From Usnea hakonensis (taxonomy: Eukaryota; Ascomycota; Lecanoromycetes; Lecanorales; Parmeliaceae), in the NCBI GenBank assembly GCA_013423325.1, contig BLJB01000220.1, positions 36,660-100,659 of the forward strand: a stretch of DNA of 64,000 bases, written 5' to 3'. The position numbers were made by a program, and so were the translations under genes. Positions 22,284 to 35,200 of the stretch are shown in pieces (positions within the stretch are counted from its first letter, which is position 1; each line of letters opens with the position of its first letter). The notes under the pieces are model-generated. The model was not told the DNA's origin. It saw only the letters and a program-made list of their open reading frames with translations, and made no database searches.

Positions 22284-25200
22284 ATGTTGGACCCTATGAG
22301 TGCCTTGGGCCTTGCGTGTAATATCATCCAAATTGTAGATTTCAGCCTTAAAGCCGTCGCCAAATTCCGCGAATTCTACAACGATGGTGCCTCCTCAGAG
22401 AATCGCGAGCTCGAGGATATGACACTCCGCTTGAAAGGTCTTCGGGCCAAGCTTGTCACCGTCGATCCTGCAACTAGACAGTCCGGACCTGTGTTTGTTG
22501 ATGACAAAGAGCTTCAAGCTTTAGCCGATGAGTGCTGCAAGACGGCGGACGAATTGAGTGCTGAACTCGACACACTCAAAGCCAGTGGTCCGCACAAAAG
22601 GCGACAAGCTGTCCAGAAGTTTTACAGGTCGATTCGGAAGAAATCAGTGGTCGAAGGGATTCAAAGAAAACTAAATGGCTATCAAAAGGTGTTGGATACG
22701 AAAATCTTGGTCAACTTGAGGTCTGTGCTCTTCTTTTTAGTGGCGGAAATTGCAGATCCCTGGGCTATGTGAATATCGGATGCCGTATCTTCTTGATGTG
22801 AATCAGCTACTGTCGAACCTTGGTCGGCGTCTGACGCACGGATGCCATATATTATCTGATGGGGTTACAAGCAAAGTGACTGCCTGTCATTTTTTGACAG
22901 CAAGTGCATGTCCTACATCTGGTACCTCACTTGCAATCACCCTCAAAAGGAATTATTTGAATAACAATGCTCCAAACGATACCTTTACAGAGATATTGTA
23001 ACCATCGTTGCATTTCAGATCCTACGACTAGCTGACTCGTAAAGTAGGCAGCGGATCGATCTTGCCGCGCTACAGCAGGATGATGGCTTCAAGAAGCTGG
23101 ATTCAAAAGTGCAGATTCTTACCGTCGGCCTCGAAAATCAGCAAAGCAGCTTCAGCACTCTGAGTGATCTGATTCAGAAGGAACACAAATCTACCAAGGA
23201 CCATGTCACTGGAGCATTCGATCAGCACCGGAAAGACCGTGAGGAAGCTGAGTATCGCAGCAAATATCTCGATAGCTTGGCTTTTCCTGGAATGCATGCT
23301 CGACAAGAAATTATCATCGACCCTTACAGCGAGACTTTTCAATGGATATTCGACGAGTCAGGCAAGGCAGTGCGGCCTTGGGGAAACTTTGTTGAATGGC
23401 TTAGGAACGGGCAGAGCATTTACTGGATCCAGGGTAAAGCTGGGTCAGGCAAATCTACACTGATGAGCTACATCTGTGAAGACAAACGCACGGAGGCCTC
23501 GTTGAAAACCTGGGCTGGTGCTCATGAGCTTCTCATTGTTCCCTTCTTCTTTTGGAAGGCGGGCAATGACAGAATGCAAAAAACTTCGGCTGGCCTCCTT
23601 AGATCTCTTTTACATCAGATCCTCGAGAAACTTCCGGATTTGATACTATTTCTGGCTGAAATTAATAATGAGCCACAAGGCTTTCGGACTGGCGTTCAGG
23701 GATTACCTTCGATACCGGCTTGGACAGAGAAGCGACTACTGATGGACTTTCAAAGGCTACTATCGGAGTTGTCAAGCTCTCATCACTTATGTTTATTTAT
23801 TGATGGACTAGATGAGATTGATGGTAATCAGAATGATCTCGTTGAACTTCTTCAGGATAATGTCAGAGGCCCGAACATGAAGATCTGTCTGTCGAGTCGA
23901 CCCGATCGATCTTTCATAAATGCTTTCAGCTCTTCAGCCATGCTTAGACTGGAAGACTTGACCAGAGAAGACATCAAGCTATACGTGTCGCGCAAGCTGG
24001 AGGAAGCGTGGCGCAAGTCACCAGCAGTGGACGACAAGAAATGGGTTTCTAGCATGATTGATACAATTCTCAAGAAAGCCCGAGGAGTCTTCCAATGGGT
24101 ACACATCGTTGTTGGATATCAAATCCAGGGCCTACAGAGCAAGGATGGCCTAAAAGAACTCTGGGAAAGGCTCGACGAATTACCTGAGGAAATTGAGGAG
24201 CTATATTCTTATATGCTCAAGAAGATCGATAAGGTTCACCGGAAGGAAGTGGCTTCATACCTTCAGATCATCCTCCAGGTCTACAGAAATCCTTCCGTTT
24301 CTGAACTTACCCTTGCACTCTACGAAAGGAGGGATGTTTTGTTCTCACCACAGTCGACTCTACCATTAGTTGAGATAGCATCACAATGTACCTTGGTCAG
24401 AAAAAGAGTCAAGTTGATTTGTGGAGGGCTCCTAGAGTTTCGCGAAAGAAAACACGTTTCAGGCAAGAGCGAGGACAGTGAGACCAAAGCTGTAAACGAA
24501 GAAACTAAATCTAATCGTGGAGAGTCATCGATAACGACTCATCAGTTTGATACCTTCGAACGAGCGAAAGTTAAATTCCACCAAAATCGGGCTACTCGTA
24601 TTCACCTCATCCATCGAACTGCATATGATTTCTTGAAGGATAGTCAAGTTGGCAAAGAATTCGTGAAATCAAATATTCCGTCCACTTTTGATGCTTACGG
24701 ATCCTACATCGAGGCTCGCCTTGCCCAACTAGTAATTCTCGCCCAAAACGATGAGTTCGATCATGGTCCATCTCCACCGAAGTTAGCAGGGCTGCCTCCT
24801 TGGGAGCCACCAATAGCTTCGCCGGACCCTCCAGATACTACAGCATCACTGTCTTCGAGAAGTAGCGTAGCCTCCCTTCCTGGAAACTACCGTAGACGCG
24901 CCAAATCCGGCATTGTAATAGAAATCGATGTGATCATGACGCTTGCGTCCCATGTCGAATCAAAAACCAATAAAGCTCAAACAGTTTTAAACGAGAAGAT
25001 TGACAAAGTCGTTACTATGCTAGATCAGCAGTGTTTCGGTAAATCTTCAGAAACGCATTGGTGTACGCGATGGGGCTTTTCGCAAGACGAAGTAGATTTG
25101 TCAAACGGAACAAGGTCAAGATATCCATCGTTGAGCGGCCGTTTGTTCCAGGACGTCCCTACAGTCCCGCTCGACTTCCTCTGCTTTGCAGCTTATCATG

Positions 25201-25892
25201 GCCTGCATCTGTATGTACTTCATATAGTCCAGACGAAACTCGAACAAGATGATCCTGATACCATGACTGTTCTACTACGGTTTACAATGTGCGAGCTTCC
25301 CCCCAGTTCGTGTTGCTTAGAAGCTGCAACTGCGCTGCTGAGACGGGGAGCAAATCCGAACGTTTCAAGTCAAGCTGCCGAAATTTACTCAATTTGGACT
25401 TATTTCTTGCAGGGTATTGTGCGGGAAGAATTCCCTGCGGAGGTTTTTGAGGAACAATTGGCTTTCACAGCCAGAACATTTATTGAAAGTGGAGCTGACG
25501 TCAACGCAAAAATAAAAAATTGCGTCGTAAATACTGTGAATTGGACTGTCAGCGGAGATGTGGGCACGGAGCTCAAGAGATTTAAAGGTACGGAAGTAGT
25601 GGCAGACATGTCAGTGTTGGCGTGTCTGCAGGACGTCATTGATCCTTTGCCTGGGTTTGCCGAGATTAGAAAGATGTGCATTGCTCGAGGCGCTTCATGG
25701 ACATCAAAGAGCTCTGAGTTGTATACCAGGACTCGGGTCTATGATCTATCACAGCGTCAATCTGAAGACGTCGACCAGATTGTATTGGCGTGGTCCTCCC
25801 AAAAGGCTGGACGCCCAGTCTCGCTATCCCTCGAAAGTTTACGTGAGATTTTGCTGAGGCTCCAAGATGAGCTAGAAATGGACATAGAGTAA
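22284..25892 (+). CDS. NACHT-type STAND (NLR) protein, intact, two exons
   Basis: Exon 1 22284-22720 and exon 2 23045-25892, intron 22721-23044 (324 nt, donor GTCTGT, acceptor AAAG, phase 2). The split codon lies at the same place as in the NLR relic at 11119. Product 1094 aa. The N-terminal helical domain starts MLDPMSALGLACNIIQIVDF. NACHT begins near residue 230: Walker A GKAGSGKST (about 275-283), a FFFWKAG strand, Walker B LCLFIDGLDEID (about 392-403), and sensor-like KICLSSRPD. A DUF7791-like helical region follows, with the HLIHRTAYDFLKDS element. The C-terminal third has sparse ankyrin-like units (ALLRRGANPN, FIESGADVNA). Known of the family: cytosolic sensors of non-self or cell damage that oligomerise on ligand binding. 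The N-terminal effector class is not certain. The intron is unusually long for this locus. Confidence 0.85.
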
Positions 25893-28800
25893 CAGACAAA
25901 AAAATTACAGACGAAGAAGACAAAGACTAAGAGGATATACAATTGGAAGCCAGGAACGGGAGATCAGATAGCAAAGATTACTTATGACCCTAGCATTTGT
26001 TCCGGAACACAACTCAAGCACAGTTCAAGCATTCTTGTTACGTATTGATTTACAGACTCCGGCGCTCTGTTGGCTCAGTGGATAAGGATCTTCCACCCTA
26101 TTCCATAACATTCTCCTATCTTTCATCAAGATCCAATACAGCATATGTATCCCAGCCTCTCCTCGGCCTTCCTCCTACAGTAGCAACTCGAATCAAGCCC
26201 AAACCATCCTCCTTTCGACCCCCTGGCTTTACAACCCAATGCCTCCATTCCTGTAACTACCATCTCATCCAAAAATCCCCATGAACGATCGGACATAATC
26301 CAACACCATAGCACATCAACTCCAGTCTCCATCCCCGCAGATAGCAACATCGAAGCTCTAAGCCCTCAAACAGCTTTACAACGATAAATACAAATCCATC
26401 AACATACCATCGCAGCCAAGTATCCAATTCATTACACGACATGCCAATAGCTCGTCTTCAAGCATATCTCTACCCTTTCAGAAGAATCTTCAAAATTGCC
26501 ACCTTTGCCCAGTACTACGAGCCCTTCTAAAAAGCTAAATAGCCGCACCAGCGACCGCAAGCAACGCTGATCAAAGACCAACATCATAATCGCCTGCGTA
26601 ACAAGCGGCTCCCTCAGGGTCTTCTATTCGCCTGCACTGCACTTCGCCGCTCCGCTATACAATTTCGTCGGATTTCGGCTGTGATGGGGACTGGTTTAAT
26701 TGGACTATCTGATTGATTCACGCTTTCCACATTCGACGTCGTCTATCAAAGACTCCAACTTGTCCTAGCGTAATTGAGTTGTTGATGTTGGTAGCGTGGG
26801 TGGGGTTGGCGAGCAGGAAAGTTTGTTGGTAAGTAAGTGGGGTTCTCTGAATGCGAAAAAGGAGATCGAAATGAAGGTTCGAGATTTGGAGGTGTTAGTT
26901 TGAATGGTGGTTGTGGTGATGAGGTTCATGTGGGTGTGTCTCTGAGGGCAGTGAGTGGGATACTCCGATATGGGTACTGTTTGTTTATGTGAGGGCCTGG
27001 CACAAAGAATGCTAGAGAGGCGACGTCTAAATTTCATTTTTGTGCGGACATAAGCAATTCCCAACGTCTCGAACCTCTCGAAAAGCAGTACACAATAATG
27101 CAATCTTACAACAACAAGGTCCACATAAATCACCAAAAACCTTTCCCGAACTCAACCACCGCTTCACTCGCATTCAAACCCAAACAAAAGCTACAGATCG
27201 CAGCACTCGGATCAAGACTCACCGAAAAACACTCACCACCACAATGCCGCCGCGCTACCAGTTCATAGTGTCACCTCGCATTATCCGTAGCAATTGTGCA
27301 CCTTACATCGACCCACAGCATTTGTCCAGCGACGTCAAATGAGGATTGTATTCGACAGCAAGGACTTTGTGATAGTGTCAGGCCGCTGGGACATAGCACT
27401 ATTTAACAAGCGAAACACCGTCTCACATAACACATTAGTCCAAGACCATCACCCAACAGCTCACGAACCATGAATGCGCACAACTCTTTTACCGCGGACG
27501 TGGAGATTAGATCTCGACCCAATAATCCAAGTCCTTTTTCTTCTTCAAAAGCAGAATACGTATGGTAGTTAGTTAGCTTCAAATGCTCCAACTCCGAGAT
27601 GACATCAAATGCGCCCGAAGAATCAACTTCGACATTTCGTTTCATGAATAGAGGAGACGATTCAAACGTGTCTTCAACAGATACGAAGAACACGTCCAGC
27701 CCTTCAAGTGCTCGATATCCGTCTCGAACGTAATCAAGATATATGTAATCCCAACAGTAAGAGAGCCATCGCTCTCGACGTAGAACCCAAATCCAAGAAT
27801 CCTCGAGGACAAGCCACCCGAAAAAGCCTTTCCCACCGAACGTCTCGCACCGTCCACATTAGCCCACAAACAAAATACAAGCAAACCCAAAAACTGACGA
27901 ATTCACATTCTCGATCGGAATGATACGTACTTACTACTCGTCATCATTCCATCCGTATAACCACACGAGCCCATCTCCCGCTAGCTACCTAGCTAAACAA
28001 TCAAGATCACGAAAAGAATCTTTCCTCGGCGATGATAGAACCCCCAAAAGCACAAAAAACGCACCGCCACGCTCTAATAGCACTTACTCCAATATCCCTA
28101 AACCAAATCCAACTTAACGCGCCTATACATACATACTTACCTACACCACTACCTACCTTCCATACAGCCTCAGCCCCAAAACCTCAAACGCCTCTCCTAA
28201 GTATCCCTTTCACCAACCCATCATATCCACACATCCTCAGCCTTTCCCACCTCTTACATATTCCAATACGATTATCCGTCTATAGAATAGACCCTTCCGA
28301 TTCGATTCGATTCGCGTCATACATCGCAGCCTTCCTCTCTGACTCCGCACCCGGGAGGGTTTCTAATATGATGGGATGCGTTCGGGATTAGATGACTCTC
28401 TTCATACGTCTCCAACCGCGGATTTCGGATTTCGGGATATGATGCGTAAGTCAGCGATCGCTTCTTAAATATATTTCTCTTCGTGATACGATTCGTGCCG
28501 CTTATATATAGACTTATGCGCTGGGGTGTGGTTTATCATTCGCCTATCTTTCTCATACGTCCATAGAAAGATATACACTTCTCACCCTCACCGAAAAACA
28601 AATCCCTCCACTCCTCACGACAACCCAAACCAAACAGCGAGACAATCAATCAATCACTCAATCCTATGAGCCAAACAAAGCGCGGATCTATCTGCGTAGG
28701 AGGGAGGGTACATTTTTGTTTGTTTGCTTATTTATTTTCTAGAAGCTTGCATGCCACGTCACTCCCCTCCATCCCATCTACCCGGTAAGTAAGATCGGGC

Positions 28801-29158
28801 GTTTTAGCAGCGGATTTTTCTCGTGGTCGGGAGGGAAGACACAAACATGTTTACAAACACATATACTTCACTTCTCGCCCCTCCCCCATCATTTCTTTCT
28901 ATCTTTCCAAGCAGCTAGCTAGCTCCACCCACCGCCAACATCCACCGACGCACTCATAAGATAAAGAATCTTTCTTTCTTCCCTTCCCTGACAACTCCCT
29001 CACCAGAGTCAGAGTCAGAGTCAGAGTCAGAGTCAGAGTCAGAAAAGAAAAGAAAAAGACGAGATCGAGGTTTACAAAGAACAACAGTCAGAGCTCGGCT
29101 CAGTCACCTCAAACTCCCTAAACCCTCAACCCAAGAACCTACCCTCAAAAAAAAAACC
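25893..29158. other. Long gene-poor spacer (3.3 kb) with one coding-like open stretch
   Basis: No family motif recognised. A stop-free minus-strand stretch of 151 codons at 27406-27858 (no suitable start; includes WLSYCWDYIYLDYVRDG and LEGLDVFFVSVED) has protein-like composition and could be an exon or a relic, but it is within the length expected by chance. The right end (from about 28600) is probably promoter and leader of the gene at 29159, with a hexanucleotide microsatellite at 29004-29042. Confidence 0.45.
29004..29042 (+). repeat. CAGAGT hexanucleotide microsatellite
   Basis: Six to seven copies of CAGAGT/AGAGTC about 120 bp upstream of the ATG at 29159; likely in its 5' UTR or promoter. 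Confidence 0.85.
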
Positions 29159-29762
29159 ATGCCTCCCCCCCATCCCACCCCACCCGCCGACGACAGCGAA
29201 AAGATAATCATCGGCTACGATTCTAGAACCGAGACCATCGAGACGGTGCAGACCGTAGAACTGAGGGAGGAGATCGTATGTCGGCTTCCACTTTCTCCTT
29301 TCCCCCCTTTCTCCCCATCCCATCGTCCCCTTCCCCCTTTCCCCTTTTCTTTCATTTCCCCATCCCCTTCCCCTTCCCCCCTTCTCCCCCTCCCCCCCCC
29401 TAGTCTTTCCCCCCCCTTCCCCCCCCCCCCCCTACAAAAACCCCACTAACCCCCCCCCTCTCTCCCTCTAGAAACGGCTCAAAGCGCGCCTCCAATTCCT
29501 AGAGAACCTCCTCGCGGACATCCGGAGCGACATAGCGAGTGTGAAGAGGGAGCGGGAGTCGGAAAAGGAGAAGGGAAGGGAGCAGGAAAAGGGGAAGGAA
29601 GGGGATGTGAGAGAAGAGGGGAAGGGGAAGAAGGAGGGGAGGAGGGAGTGGGCGGGGAGTGATGAGGGGAGGGCGAGGGGGGGTGCTGGTGCAGGAGGGG
29701 AGGGGGAGGGGAGGTTTTGGGGGGGAGGGCAGGGGGTTGGGGGGGGTGGGGGGGGGAGATGA
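29159..29762 (+). CDS. Small charged coiled-coil protein, two exons (putative)
   Basis: Exon 1 29159-29275, intron 29276-29471 (196 nt, donor GTATGT, extremely C-rich, acceptor CTCTAG), exon 2 29472-29762, phase 0, 135 aa. The joined protein has TETIETVQTVELREEI continuing into KRLKARLQFLENLLADIRSDI, a good heptad pattern across the splice site, which supports the model. The rest is a Lys/Glu/Arg-rich helix and then a Gly-rich tail ending in GGGGGGR, just before a poly-G run and an NN gap at 29808. The tail could be affected by poor sequence quality. No known domain recognised. Confidence 0.5.
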
Positions 29763-30987
29763 GGGATAAACGCCCCCGGGGGGGGGGGGGGGGGGGGGGG
29801 GGTTTTGNNGGGGGGGGGGGATGGGGTGATTTGCTTAGCATTCTGTGGGATAAGTTCTCCAGAGTTGGGATACTGGGTATTTTGAATGGATGGATGAGAG
29901 TGATTCACATCTTGGGGAAATTTTCAGTGGCAGCACGGCTTTCTTGTGAACGTTGATTGTGATAGATGCGAAAGCATAGCGATCGGGACGGGAATTGGGA
30001 GGGGGGGTGAGCTTCTCAAAGTGGGAAGAGCGGGTCGGTAGGAAAGGGACACGCGTAAGTAAAAAGGGGGACATGTACTGGGTGAGTTGAAGATGTTGAT
30101 GGTCAAACTTTCCCTCGGGCGCACGAGTTAAATCATGGTATAGAGCCTCGTTACCTCGCCCGGATGTGTCTGTGTCTGTAGTACCACCCTTCTTATTTCT
30201 TTGCCCCCCTGAAATACCTATCCCATTAGACGGACCACCAGTCAGCACCTACCAGCTTTCACGACCACATCATTCCACAGTCCTTCCCTCAACATCTTCT
30301 TCGCAATTTAGTCTCAATCAAGTCTACTCAGTTCAACGGATTCGGTCAGCACTATCATAAGCCAGTCCACATAAGAATGCGACATGTTTTGCGCTTCTAG
30401 CTCCAGCCTCCTTTGTCTGGCTGAGAGAGAGAGAGAGAAAAAAGATCAATCATATGCATGTTAGCCCTTGTTTTACGTGAATGCAAACGAACGGCGCTCG
30501 TAAGAAGTGCTTAGCGCCGCGATCGATTCAGCTCGCAGAAAGGATCTGGCTTAGATGCGTCATTGTGGGGCCCCGCCAGTAACGAGCTACGTTCACAGGA
30601 AACAATGAGGATATATTGATCGCGCGTATCAGACAATTCCTATCTTCCGAGTTTCGTGTTTACCCATTCATGGGCCGTCAATTTCCCCAAAATGAAAAGA
30701 GTCAGCTATGTTGTATTGTCGCTTCCTGTCGAGATGCTGATGATTTCATCTCCAGAATGTTCAGGCTGTGTAGGGGCATCTGAAACCAGAGTCGGAGGTA
30801 TAGGATCCTGCATTGCATTATGCAAAGCTCAGGGGGGAATTGTATTTTGGGTGGGGCTATGTAGTAGTACTCCACGAATAAATAAGCATCGAAGATAGAA
30901 CACTTATGTGTCAACATACCCCAAACACACTTCCCAACGTCGTTTCTTTTTTTTTTTTTTTTTTATCATTTGTCTAATAAACAAACC
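29763..30987. other. Gene-free spacer with poly-G run and NN gap
   Basis: Begins with a 25-base G run and NN at 29808-29809. No coding signal. A T18-20 run at about 30949-30964 lies just upstream of the ATG at 30988, in the leader of the next gene. Confidence 0.5.
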
Positions 30988-31924
30988 ATGGCTAATGCGA
31001 AATGTTATTTTCCCGATGGCTCGATAGCCTCCAACGATACACCCTGTAACTCCGCCGCTACTAAAAACTCAGTCAGTGCATGTTGTGGTCATTCTGATAT
31101 CTGCCTTGACAATGCTCTCTGTCTCCCGCAACACGAATCGCCAGCGCTCGTTAGAGGCAGTTGCACCGATGAAACGTGGCAAAGCCCTATGTGCGCGCAG
31201 TACTGCTCGGATAGTAACTGTCCCCTCTTTAGCATAGCTCCGGACTTGGTCCTGGAGAGCTACGCTGTATCTCTAGTATCTTCAGGCTAACGTGAGTGCT
31301 GCAGTCGATACCACATGGTCGACAGTTGTGTTTCCTGTATGGAGCCAGCATACGATTATGTTTTGCTGTGGCAACTCCGATCCGACCAACAACAGTTGCT
31401 TGCTTAGCACTCACGGAAGCTCGTCTCCCTTTTACATAGAGCCAGTACTGATCATCTATAACCGCACATCTGGTTCTACATCCCCTAATAGCACGGAGAC
31501 CACCAAAGTCGTTATGACATCCACAGTAACCGGGCTGTCGGAGATCGCCACATCCAGGACAACGCTAAACAGTGTCCCAACTACGGATATAGCAACAGCC
31601 ACAGCAGTCACAGCATGCTCCCAAACCAGCTATATCAAGTCATCGTCTCTGTCGTCAAGAGGGGATATAACAATAACTTCTAGTATGAGTGCCTTACTCG
31701 GCTTAGCACTGCTCGTCACGCTAGGATTCTTCTGGAGACTGAGAAAACAGCGGCAGAAACTGAGCAAAGCGGTTCAGGAATGGAAGCTAAAGTACTCGGA
31801 GTTGAGGGAAACCCAAGCTGCGACTGTCGGCGGGGCGGAGCATCAAACACCGCAGCAACTCCACGGCTGGCATCCCGAAGAGTTAGATAGCCAACCGCAT
31901 TTACCTCCTCAACTCGAAAGCTGA
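30988..31924 (+). CDS. Cys-rich single-pass membrane protein, two exons
   Basis: Exon 1 30988-31213, intron 31214-31304 (91 nt: GTAACT, branch GGCTAAC, GCAG), exon 2 31305-31924, phase 1, 281 aa. The ATG in ACCATGG at 30988 is preferred over one six codons upstream. The N-terminal part has a regular Cys pattern: CYFPDGS, PCNS, SACCGH, ICLDNALC, RGSCTD, MCAQYC, then FCCGNSD after the splice. This matches a widespread fungal family of Cys-rich ectodomains (C-Y-x-P-x-G-x...C-C-G...L-C). A Ser/Thr-rich stalk, likely O-glycosylated, leads to one membrane segment (ALLGLALLVTLGFFW) and a basic, then hydrophilic cytosolic tail with a short coiled coil. No classical signal peptide is visible. Function unknown; a cell-surface sensor or wall-linked role is an inference from architecture. 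Confidence 0.75.
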
Positions 31925-32248
31925 AATATCTGCCGTAGTTGATGAAATCCATTGTCCTGGGTCAGCGAATGGGACGGAAGCAATCTGATAGGGCTAGATG
32001 GAGCCACTTAGACTCAAAAAGCCTAGAACACTCCGAGACATCCCATCTCTCAAATTCGATGAACTTCGGCATTTGGATAGTGACGAAGTATGTCTGTCCT
32101 AATTCTTGTGTAAAGACTCGTGTTGGACTAAAATACGTGTCTTGAACCACTCCGCCATATGTCTTTTGAAGGCGTATGCCATGGTGCATAGACTTTGTAA
32201 CAAAGGAATTGACATGCCGTCGTCCATCTATCACCGCTGTTCTCCTTT

Positions 32249-35200
32249 TTACTCCTGCTTGCTGATGTAAAGGTCCTTCAGTTTCTCTGCGAACTTTTCT
32301 TTTCGCTGCTTTACAATCGCGTCCGCTTCTCTCAAACTTTGATCAATAAAGTCTTTATGCTGCAAATTCCTTTCTAATTCTTGTATTATCAAGGTCATAG
32401 CAAAATGACAGAAAGAGTTCGTGGCAGTCGTGAGGACAGACTTATAAGCCTCCTTGTAATTTTTGCCTTCCGATCTATATTCGCCAAATCGGGCGGAAAC
32501 GGTTTCAGAAAAATTCAAGGCGTCAAAGGAGTCCCAACCATCTCCATCCAAAGAACGGAGCACCTTATCGTAAACCTCTTGCTCCATGGCTCGTGCTTCA
32601 CTCTCAGCAGAAAATCTCAGCATCGTTCGAAAAGTTGCATCATCTCTGGAGTAGAGAGCGCTGACGAGGGCACTTATGGCAAAACCGTCTCTTCGCTCGC
32701 TTGAATCCATGAAAGAACAATGCGGTCCAGGATCTTGCGGTTTGATCTCTGCTCCTGCAGCGAGCAGGGTTTCCACGATGGTTTGGTGGCCCTGTTCTGC
32801 TGCTCTACACAATGCAGTCCCTGAACGGATCGACTGAGCGTTCAAACTGGTCAATTTGGTAGTGGGGGCCAAAAGCGTTTTGACAGCTCCCAGGTTGCCA
32901 GCCTCTACGGCACCCATTAGTACAGTGGTACCAAACAGGTTAGTAATGTTTGAGTCCGCCCCTGCGGCCAATAAAAGCTTTGTAAGCTCATCGTCACCAG
33001 CCTTTGCGGCACCCATTAGTGCAGTGGTACCAAACAGGTTAGTAATGTTTGGATCCGCCCCTTTGGCCAACAGAAGCTTCGTGAGCTCGCCACTCTTAGT
33101 TGTAACTGCCCGAAATAGAGGAGTCGACCCTCGTTCATCTACACGGTCATTTACATCGACGCCGATGTCGAGAAAAATTTTTACCAAGTTTTTTCGCTTC
33201 AAACTAGTTGAGAGACTCAAGGGCGTATCAAAGGGCTGAACCCTCACTCGAGGATCGGCGCCCGCCTTGAGCAAAACTCTGACACATTTACCATCGTCAA
33301 ATTCATCGCCTAGGATCGCTCGCCACAGAGGCATTTGAAAACCGATTTCTTTCGGGCCACAATTTGCATTTGGCTTTGGATGCACGCTTGCTCCACGGCT
33401 TGTCAACAGTTCTAGTATGCGCGGGAAATTGCCTCCGAGCGCAATTGCAAGTGGAGTTAGTCCACTCTCTTCTCCACCGCTTGGAGAGAAGCCATGATCA
33501 AGCAGGGCGTGTACGATGTCCACACGTCCTTCATGAATTGCTACTTTCAACAATTCGGTATCCTCCACTGAGGAACGACAATGGTCGACGCTTTTTCGGT
33601 CACGATTCTGCAACAACAACCGTATTGTATTTAAAGACCCATTTTCAATTGCGATTTGCAAGGGCGGGATATTAGTTTTTGATGAAGCTCGCGCATTCAA
33701 GTAGGCTCCTGCATCAATCAGGCACTCTGCCACTGCTGGGTCGTCTAACGATGCTGCGTAATGAAGTGCAGTCATGGTCAGACGCTTTCCCAAGTCTAGT
33801 CGCAGAAGCGCCAATTTTGGATAACAATTCAGCCATCTTCTGACAAGTTGCAAGTGGTTAGTCGCGCATGCTGAGAAGAACACAGAAGGATCGAGTAACT
33901 CCCAGGGGGTTTCGTCCGCCAAGTCCAAGAGCCTTTTCTCGAGGTTACTGAAACACTGAGTTAGCCGATCTTTATTACTGTTGGTGACAAAGTAGGCCCA
34001 ATATGCGGAGATCCAGTCTATTGTACTGTATTCAAGCGAACGATCGAACCAATCTCCGGTCGGGAACATTGTTGATAAATGCTTATCCTCTCCCTTCCGA
34101 GACCAAAGGACGCGATTGGCGAAGGGGTGGACACTGTCAACGACGCTTTGTGGCTCTACCAGAACGGACATACAGCGCTTAGCAATGCGTGCATGAATCT
34201 GAGAGAGTGATTCGTATCCATCTTTGCGGGATCTGATATATTCTTGCACGGATGTATGCGCAAAGCGGAAGCTGTTGGTTGTTTTGTCAAAGATGACAAG
34301 TCCAAAACAGAGTCTTGTAACCATTTCAAATAATGGATCATTCAAATTTGCCTTGCGAACCTGGGGTTCGCCTATCCCCTCTCCCACCAAGATCTGGCCA
34401 GTAGTGCTTTCGATTTTCGTGCAGTCCTCATCGTTATCGTCATCACCAAAGACAAATCTAGCGAAAACAGTGGGCGTAGGTCTCGTCGGTACAAGAAGTA
34501 GACTGAGTGCAAGACTGAGACGTGTCATATCTTCTGCCTCATACTGTTGAGTCTTTTGGGCCCAGATTTCGGCATAGCTATCACTGAGCTTTCGTGGTAG
34601 TCTACCAAGGCGAGAAGTAACATCACTTTGACTGTGGAGTGTACAGAGATAGTCTAGTTGCAAGGATACCCAACGAAACCTAGGAGAGTAGGAATCAATA
34701 CAAATGATCTTTTCATGTCAATCTTAACACAACAGTTTTGCAAAGAGTGACATAAGCACAAGTCAGAGAACATGAGATCTGAAAGGTTTGAAGGGACTAG
34801 CAGGGATCTACTTACATGCCCTGAGATTTGGCGCATAGAGTCTTGACGATGTCCTGTTGTAGCTTCTGAGAGGGTGTTTTACCCCTGAAATGAATCCGCT
34901 TTCGCTCGATCAAATTGGCCAGCTGAGTTTTGACATAGCTGTCAATGTCACTCTGATTTTCGCCACTGTTGATGGCGACATCGTACGTTTTCTGCTGCGA
35001 AAATGAAGGAACCACGCTCGTACTGTCTCTACTAGAGATCAATACCTTCACGTGGGATTTTGAGGCATCTGTCATGATGTTCTTCAAAATTTCAATCAGA
35101 TCGTGTTGCATTGACTCCTCCAATTCATCCAGGGCGTCAACAAAGATGTACAACTTCCGGTGGAGATTCCCGAATCTAGCAATCATTGATCGACAATCAG

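Noticed and set aside
26058..26130. tRNA-like A-box (TGGCTCAGTGG)
   Set aside because: No matching B-box or cloverleaf stems follow within a tRNA length.
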